Assembly (NCBI GenBank): GCA_900549745.1
Contig: URPJ01000018.1
Coordinates: 1-28,830, forward strand
Origin: an uncultured Collinsella sp.
Lineage (GTDB): Bacteria > Actinomycetota > Coriobacteriia > Coriobacteriales > Coriobacteriaceae
Length of the DNA stretch: 28,830 bases
Reading direction: 5' to 3'
Shown piece after piece: positions 23,005-28,830 of this stretch. The notes under the pieces are model-generated. The model made no database searches. It was not told the origin of the DNA and was given only the letters and a program-made list of their open reading frames with translations. Both the position numbers and the translations under genes were made by a program. Numbering within the stretch: position 1 is the first letter of the stretch; every line of letters begins with the position of its first letter.

Positions 23005-23140
23005 TCTCGATCTGTAACGGGTAGGGCCGATTTCGGACGTTAGATGTTACAGATTGAGATAAACCCAAGGGGAGGGGCCGGTATGTCTCAATCTGTAACA
23101 GCTGGGGCCGTTTTTACCGAGTAGCTGTTACAGATCGAGA
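23005..23140. repeat. Double inverted repeat of a TCTCRATCTGTAAC motif
   Basis: Four copies of a 14-base motif: TCTCGATCTGTAAC (23005-23018), its near-complement GTTACAGATTGAGA (23046-23059), TCTCAATCTGTAAC (23086-23099), and GTTACAGATCGAGA (23127-23140). The second pair is extended by AGCT on the inner side. Adjacent copies pair with one G-U-type mismatch, whereas first-with-last and second-with-third pair perfectly. The segment lies between convergent operons and holds no gene. Confidence 0.85.
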
Positions 23141-23180
23141 TTCTTCGGTCGAGTCGGGTCACAGGATAACGTGCGGGCAC

Positions 23181-23213
23181 AAAAAACGGAGCCGTGTTGC
23201 CACGACTCCGTTT
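23181..23213 (-). terminator. Terminator of the malQ-phosphorylase unit
   Basis: On the minus strand AAACGGAGTCGTG (23213-23201) pairs with CACGGCTCCGTTT (23196-23184), with one mismatch, and the T-run continues to 23181. It is 28 bases after the phosphorylase stop. Confidence 0.85.
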
Positions 23214-23241
23214 CTCAAGAGGATGGGTAAGGGAAGTGAAA

Positions 23242-25509
<2,268 letters not shown>

Positions 25510-25555
25510 GTTTTCTCCTGTGATGGGTTGTTTCATGTCTGCAATTCATAAGAAG

Positions 25556-25589
25556 CCCGCGCGAGGGGATTGGGGTGGCCTCACGCGGG
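25556..25589 (-). promoter_or_regulatory. Stem-loop between malQ and the phosphorylase gene
   Basis: CCCGCGTGAGG (25589-25579) pairs with CCTCGCGCGGG (25566-25556) on the minus strand, with one G-U pair, and is followed only by GCTTCTTATG. It is a weak terminator or a processing site, which could lower phosphorylase expression relative to malQ. Confidence 0.5.
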
Positions 25590-25637
25590 AAAAGCAAGCG
25601 CGTCCGCACGGTGGGGAGGGGTCGGGCGCGGTAGCTC

Positions 25638-27143
25638 CTATTGAGGAAGCTCGATTTCGGCTTCCGACGGGATGCGGAAGTAGGTCTCGGTCCAGTCGGT
25701 GAGTTTGTGCTCGAGCTCGCGGGTGATGGCGCCGTCGAGCATGCGCCAGGTCCAGTTGCCGCCCAGCGTGGCAGGGGTGTTGATGCGCGCCTCGTTGCCC
25801 AAGTTGAGCAGGTCCTGCATGGTGTAGATGCACGTGTCGCTCACGCTGGCGGCGATGGTGCGGTTGAGTGCATCTGCCATGGGTTCGCCGGCCTGCTGAT
25901 GGGTGTACAGGGCTGCCTGCTCGCGCTGACGGGGGGTGGCCGTTCCCTCAAACCAACCGCGCGCCGTCTCGTTGTCGTGGGTGCCCACATAGGCGACGGT
26001 GTTGGCGATGTAGTTATGCGGCAGGTAGTACGAGTTGGTGCCCTCAAAGGCAAACTGCAGGATCTTCATGCCGGGGAAGCCCGAGTTGTCGCGCATGTCG
26101 ATGACGCCGGGGGTGAGGAAGCCCAGGTCCTCGGCGATGATGGGCAGCGTGCCGAGCTTTTCCTCGAGCGTCTTGAAGAACTTGAGGCCGGGACCCTGCG
26201 TCCACGAACCGTAGGACGAATCGGGCGAGGAGAACGGCACCTCCCAATAGGCCTCGAAGCCGCGGAAGTGATCCAGGCGGATGACGTCGTACATGTCGAG
26301 GGCGGCGCGAATGCGGCCCTCCCACCAGGAGAAGCCGTCGGACTCCATGGCGTCCCAGTCGTAGATGGGGTTGCCCCAGTACTGGCCGGTGGCCGAGAAC
26401 TGGTCGGGCGGCGTGCCGGCGACGCTCACGGGATTGCCGGCGGCGTCGATCTTAAAGAGCTCAGGCGTCGCCCACATCTCGACGGAGTCACGCGAGACAT
26501 AGATGGGCAGGTCGCCGATGATGAGAATGTCGCGCTCGTTGGCATAGGCCTTGAGGCGGCTCCACTGGCGATCGAAGAAGTACTGCGTCATCTGGTGGTA
26601 GAGCATACGCGCCGGATGGTCGGCGCAGACCTTGGCGGAAGCCTCACCGCGGGTGCGGAGCTCCGCGGGCCACTCCCAAAACGCCTTGAGACCGCACTCC
26701 TCTTTGACGGTCATGAACTCACAGTAGGGGATGAGCCAGTCCTCGTTGGCCTGGATAAAGTCATCGAAATCGGCCGGCTTGTCGGCAGCAAAGCGCTCGG
26801 CGGCGCGGTCGAGAATCTGACGGCGGCCGCCAAAGATAGCACCGTAGTCGACATTGCTGGGGTCAGATCCCAGATACACGCCGTCGATATCGCGCTGCTC
26901 CAGATACCCTGCCTCGATAAGCTCGGCAAAGTCGATAAAGCTGGGGTTGCCTGCGCGGGCCGAGAACGACTGATAGGGCGAATCGCCATAGCTGGTCGTC
27001 GTAAGGGGCAGAATCTGCCAGTAATGTTGTTTGCACGAGGCGAGAAAATCGACGAAGTCGTAGGCATTCCAGCCAAAGCCGCCGATTCCGTATGGTCCGG
27101 GCAATGACGAAACGGGCATCAGAACACCGCTTGCACGCTCCAT
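25638..27143 (-). CDS. malQ: 4-alpha-glucanotransferase (amylomaltase)
   Basis: Transfers alpha-1,4-glucan segments between maltodextrins and releases glucose (GH77, cytosol). From ATG 27143 the 501-residue protein begins MERASGVLMPVSSLPGPYGIG, the standard N terminus. Other family blocks are LPLTTTSYGDSPYQSFSARAGNP, IIGDLPIYVSRDSVEMWA, YDVIRLDHFRGFEAYWEVP (catalytic Asp), IIAEDLGFLTPGV (acid/base Glu) and YVGTHDNETARGW. Alternative starts exist upstream (GTG 27155, ATG 27215); the family alignment favours 27143. With the phosphorylase it forms the classic maltodextrin pathway. Confidence 0.93.
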   Translation of the reverse strand: MERASGVLMPVSSLPGPYGIGGFGWNAYDFVDFLASCKQHYWQILPLTTTSYGDSPYQSFSARAGNPSFIDFAELIEAGYLEQRDIDGVYLGSDPSNVDYGAIFGGRRQILDRAAERFAADKPADFDDFIQANEDWLIPYCEFMTVKEECGLKAFWEWPAELRTRGEASAKVCADHPARMLYHQMTQYFFDRQWSRLKAYANERDILIIGDLPIYVSRDSVEMWATPELFKIDAAGNPVSVAGTPPDQFSATGQYWGNPIYDWDAMESDGFSWWEGRIRAALDMYDVIRLDHFRGFEAYWEVPFSSPDSSYGSWTQGPGLKFFKTLEEKLGTLPIIAEDLGFLTPGVIDMRDNSGFPGMKILQFAFEGTNSYYLPHNYIANTVAYVGTHDNETARGWFEGTATPRQREQAALYTHQQAGEPMADALNRTIAASVSDTCIYTMQDLLNLGNEARINTPATLGGNWTWRMLDGAITRELEHKLTDWTETYFRIPSEAEIELPQ

Positions 27144-27228
27144 GGATGCACTCACCGTCCTTTTGAATAAGGGGCTGCGCCGTAGATGGATAGACGGCTC
27201 GTCCCGAGTTTCCATTTCTATTGTCCCT

Positions 27229-27257
27229 ATTGTAGAACATGTTGTTTAAACATGTAT
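27229..27257 (-). promoter_or_regulatory. Promoter/operator of malQ
   Basis: On the minus strand a -10 of TACAAT (27234-27229) lies 17 bases after ATACAT (27257-27252). The motif ATGTTTAAACAA (27253-27242), containing the perfect palindrome TGTTTAAACA (27252-27243), fills the spacer, where a bound repressor would block transcription. The same motif core occurs in the PTS, GntR and ABC promoter regions. Confidence 0.55.
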
Positions 27258-27439
27258 ATAGAGAATGAAAAAGTTGCCGAATTTCGGTGAATGGTAGTGC
27301 GCCATAAAGACGATATGAGCAGAACAATGTGAGCCCCTGCTTCGTATCGTCTTTTGATTCGTGGGCCAAGGCTGACAATGGTCGTCGTCATTAAAATCCG
27401 GCAGCCAGCCAGGTTGCCACAATGCGAGACTGGCTCACA
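27258..27439. other. Gap between malQ and the IS remnant
   Basis: No gene is supported. A long-range stem, AAAGACGATA with TATCGTCTTTT, spans about 27306-27357, and GTGAGCC recurs as TGGCTCAC near 27430. If the left end of the IS110-type element lies here, this is where members of the IS110 group place their noncoding bridge RNA. Confidence 0.3.
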
Positions 27440-28162
27440 ATGCCACATGTTGCCTCTATTGGCCTTGAGGTGCACGCCCGCAGCATCAAAGGATGCGCCT
27501 TCAATCCGTTCACGGGCGAGATCGGCGGGAAGCCCCTTCTCCTACGACCCCGCCTCCGTCGCCGACTCGATCCTTTCTATCGAGTCGCCCGGGGCAGTCT
27601 ACGAGTCCGGCGTCACCGGCTTTCCCTTCTGCAGGGAGCCGCGCTGCCTCGGCGTGGACTGCGTCATCGGCGCGGTCTCCAAGATGCAGAGGCCCGCGGC
27701 CGACAAGCGACGCAAGACCGACAAGCGCGACGCCGAGTTTTCGGCCAAGCAGCTCGCACTGCACGAAATCGTCGAGGTCCACGTCCCCGACTGCGAGTGC
27801 GAGGGCGCCAGGGACCTCTCCCAGGCCCCCGCCGATGCCCGGGAGAGGTTACCGTGTTACCGTCAAGCAGCGCCTCTCCAAGTATCTGCCCAGGAATGGG
27901 CAGTGCCACCCCGGCGGAGACGACCAGAGAAGGAGGCTCGGGACGTGGACCAGGGCGCACTGGGCCTGGATCGAAGCCGCGGAGATGGCCGACCCCACGG
28001 CCCAGCAGACCCTCGACTGCTATAAGGAGCGCGTCAAGCGGGCGGTAGACGAGAAGAAGGACCTGGAATCCAAGGTGGAGTCCCAGTCGGAACAGCCCCG
28101 ATGGAAGCCGACGATGGACGTGCTCAGCTGCATGAAGGGCATCGACGTCGTCATCTCCGCTG
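27440..28162 (+). pseudogene. IS110-family transposase remnant (frameshifted, truncated)
   Basis: Three successive frames join into one IS110-type N-terminal half. MPHVASIGLEVHARSIKGCA comes first (27440 to about 27530). YDPASVADSI, VYESGVTGFPFCRE and GVDCVIGAVSKMQRPAADKR, then KTDKRDAEFSAKQLAL follow in the next frame (to about 27845). VKQRLSKYLPRNG, TWTRAHWAWIEAAEMADPTA and MKGIDVVISA are in the third. At least two frameshifts are therefore present. Homology stops near GIDVV, where intact proteins continue for roughly another 150-200 residues, so the C-terminal transposase_20 part is missing. The RuvC-like DEDD domain start (GLEV for usual GIDV) is altered. It is inactive as it stands. Confidence 0.85.
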
Positions 28163-28534
28163 TTAGTGTTAGTGTATTTTTCACCGTTCAGTTTAATGCT
28201 ACCACTGACAGTTGAAACGCCTGTGGAAGGGATAGCCTTGTTGGACGGGGACTATTCGTGATAGTATCGCGCCGCAACATCGAGGCGCGAATCGCCCATG
28301 TGGTGGCAGTGCGAGTTTCGTGAGGTGTGGTGTGGACGGGACGCAGCGTTTTATGGGTCTGGCCGGTCCGACTGGTGTGCAGTTCTGTCGGGCCGGCCGA
28401 GATTGGTGAAGAGATCGCGTTGTTGAATGAGCGAATTTTACAAGCAGCTCTTCAAGGCGCTCTGGGCGTTGGCTAGGGCTGCGCAGTCAATCGCATGCAG
28501 CGATAGGCGAGGTGATTGCTCGATGGGTTGGCGA
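28163..28534. other. Region without a supported gene
   Basis: Open frames here are short or lack start signals. A 12-bp stem, GGCCGGTCCGAC (28361-28372) with GTCGGGCCGGCC (28387-28398), could act as a weak terminator for the minus-strand small gene. A Trp/Cys-containing 42-codon frame starts at 28299 on the plus strand without a clear ribosome-binding site. Confidence 0.35.
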
Positions 28535-28717
28535 CTAGTTTTGTGCCGTACTTGCCCCGGTGCCGTCGTTATCTGCCGAGTACCAGAATGCGTAGGCCGC
28601 AACGACGGCATCGTAGACGGCTGCAACTACGTTATCCACGACGGCTGCGAAGTTGACTACAACGGGAATGGGGCCGGTTTTGGAATCCATCTTCTCTACT
28701 TCTGGGGTCTCGTACAT
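28535..28717 (-). CDS. Small peptide, candidate RiPP precursor
   Basis: A 60-residue product with an excellent ribosome-binding site (AAGGAG five to six bases before the ATG) that overlaps the stop of the preceding gene (TAAGGAG). The N terminus MYETPEVEKMD follows the YxxPx[L/V] pattern seen in leader peptides recognised by RiPP recognition elements. After TGPIP comes a hydrophobic stretch with an eight-residue periodicity (VDNVVAAV, then YDAVVAAY) and AFWYSADNDGTGAS. There is no Cys, which excludes lanthionine or sactipeptide chemistry. No modification enzyme can be seen because the window ends; the RiPP call is an inference. It could instead be a small membrane peptide. Confidence 0.5.
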   Translation of the reverse strand: MYETPEVEKMDSKTGPIPVVVNFAAVVDNVVAAVYDAVVAAYAFWYSADNDGTGASTAQN

Positions 28718-28729
28718 GGGAACATCTCC

Positions 28730-28830
28730 TTAGAGTTGGGACAGGACGCTCAGGTCGCCTAGATCGTCATCGATTAGGTCGATATAGAGGTCGCCGTCCA
28801 TATTGATGTCTGCAATCAACGATGAGATCT
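28730..28830 (-). CDS. C-terminal end of an unidentified gene (partial)
   Basis: On the minus strand a frame open from the window edge ends with DGDLYIDLIDDDLGDLSVL-SQL and TAA. It is acidic and its stop overlaps the ribosome-binding site of the small peptide gene, so the two are coupled in one operon. The 32 residues available are too few to name a family. Confidence 0.5.
   Translation of the reverse strand, partial: ISSLIADINMDGDLYIDLIDDDLGDLSVLSQL

Noticed and set aside
25641..27107. Plus-strand open frame opposite malQ (488 codons)
   Set aside because: Antisense artefact of GC-rich codons; malQ carries all GH77 motifs on the minus strand.
28427..28762. Plus-strand frame of 111 codons near the right edge
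   Set aside because: It lies opposite the small minus-strand gene, which has a perfect ribosome-binding site and operon overlap; this frame has neither.

Overview
The window is about 60% G+C with strong C/G-ending codon preference. Its content (a TsaB-RimI-TsaD fusion, GntR/UTRA-controlled carbohydrate uptake, maltodextrin phosphorolysis genes, an IS110-type transposase remnant) fits a gut member of the Coriobacteriia, most likely Collinsella. The genus is an inference from gene style, not a database result.

Layout. (1) 72-7034, plus strand: a terminator, a promoter, then a tight housekeeping run acpS - nnr - alr - type-4 uracil-DNA glycosylase - tsaE - tsaB/rimI/tsaD fusion. (2) 7035-7826: no ordinary gene. 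It holds two large palindromic elements of one family with covarying arms, then a strong promoter and an attenuator-like leader (Ile/Val-rich leader peptide plus intrinsic terminator) in front of cstA. (3) 7827-12081: cstA and a solitary winged-helix/Toprim protein resembling the C-terminal part of Wadjet JetD. (4) 12082-12576: a terminator, another nested palindrome, a half copy of the first palindrome family, a tRNA 3'-end-like fragment and tRNA-Gln (minus strand). (5) 12615-17248, minus strand: a cytosolic CwlM-like peptidoglycan-binding-domain protein, a polyprenyl diphosphate synthase, and a PTS EIICB fused to a HAD phosphatase. (6) 17473-22864, plus strand: a GntR/UTRA regulator and a complete sugar ABC transporter (Tat-type lipoprotein, two permeases, ATPase). 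(7) 22865-23241: terminators and a second palindrome family. (8) 23242-27143, minus strand: glycogen/maltodextrin phosphorylase and 4-alpha-glucanotransferase. (9) 27300-28830: a frameshifted, truncated IS110-type transposase, then the end of a minus-strand unit with a 60-residue candidate RiPP precursor and the last codons of the gene before it.

How the genes may work together. Regions 5-8 look like one carbohydrate module. The ABC importer and the PTS permease bring in oligosaccharide and sugar, and MalQ plus phosphorylase turn maltodextrins into glucose-1-phosphate. Copies of a motif close to TTGTTTAAACAA lie in the promoter regions of the GntR gene, the PTS gene, the ABC operon and malQ, so one regulator, probably the local GntR protein, may control all of them.

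The least explained signals are the covarying palindrome family (7047-7181, 7323-7458, partial at about 12245-12306), the cstA attenuator, the orphan JetD-like Toprim protein, the EIICB-HAD fusion and the small candidate RiPP precursor at the right edge.
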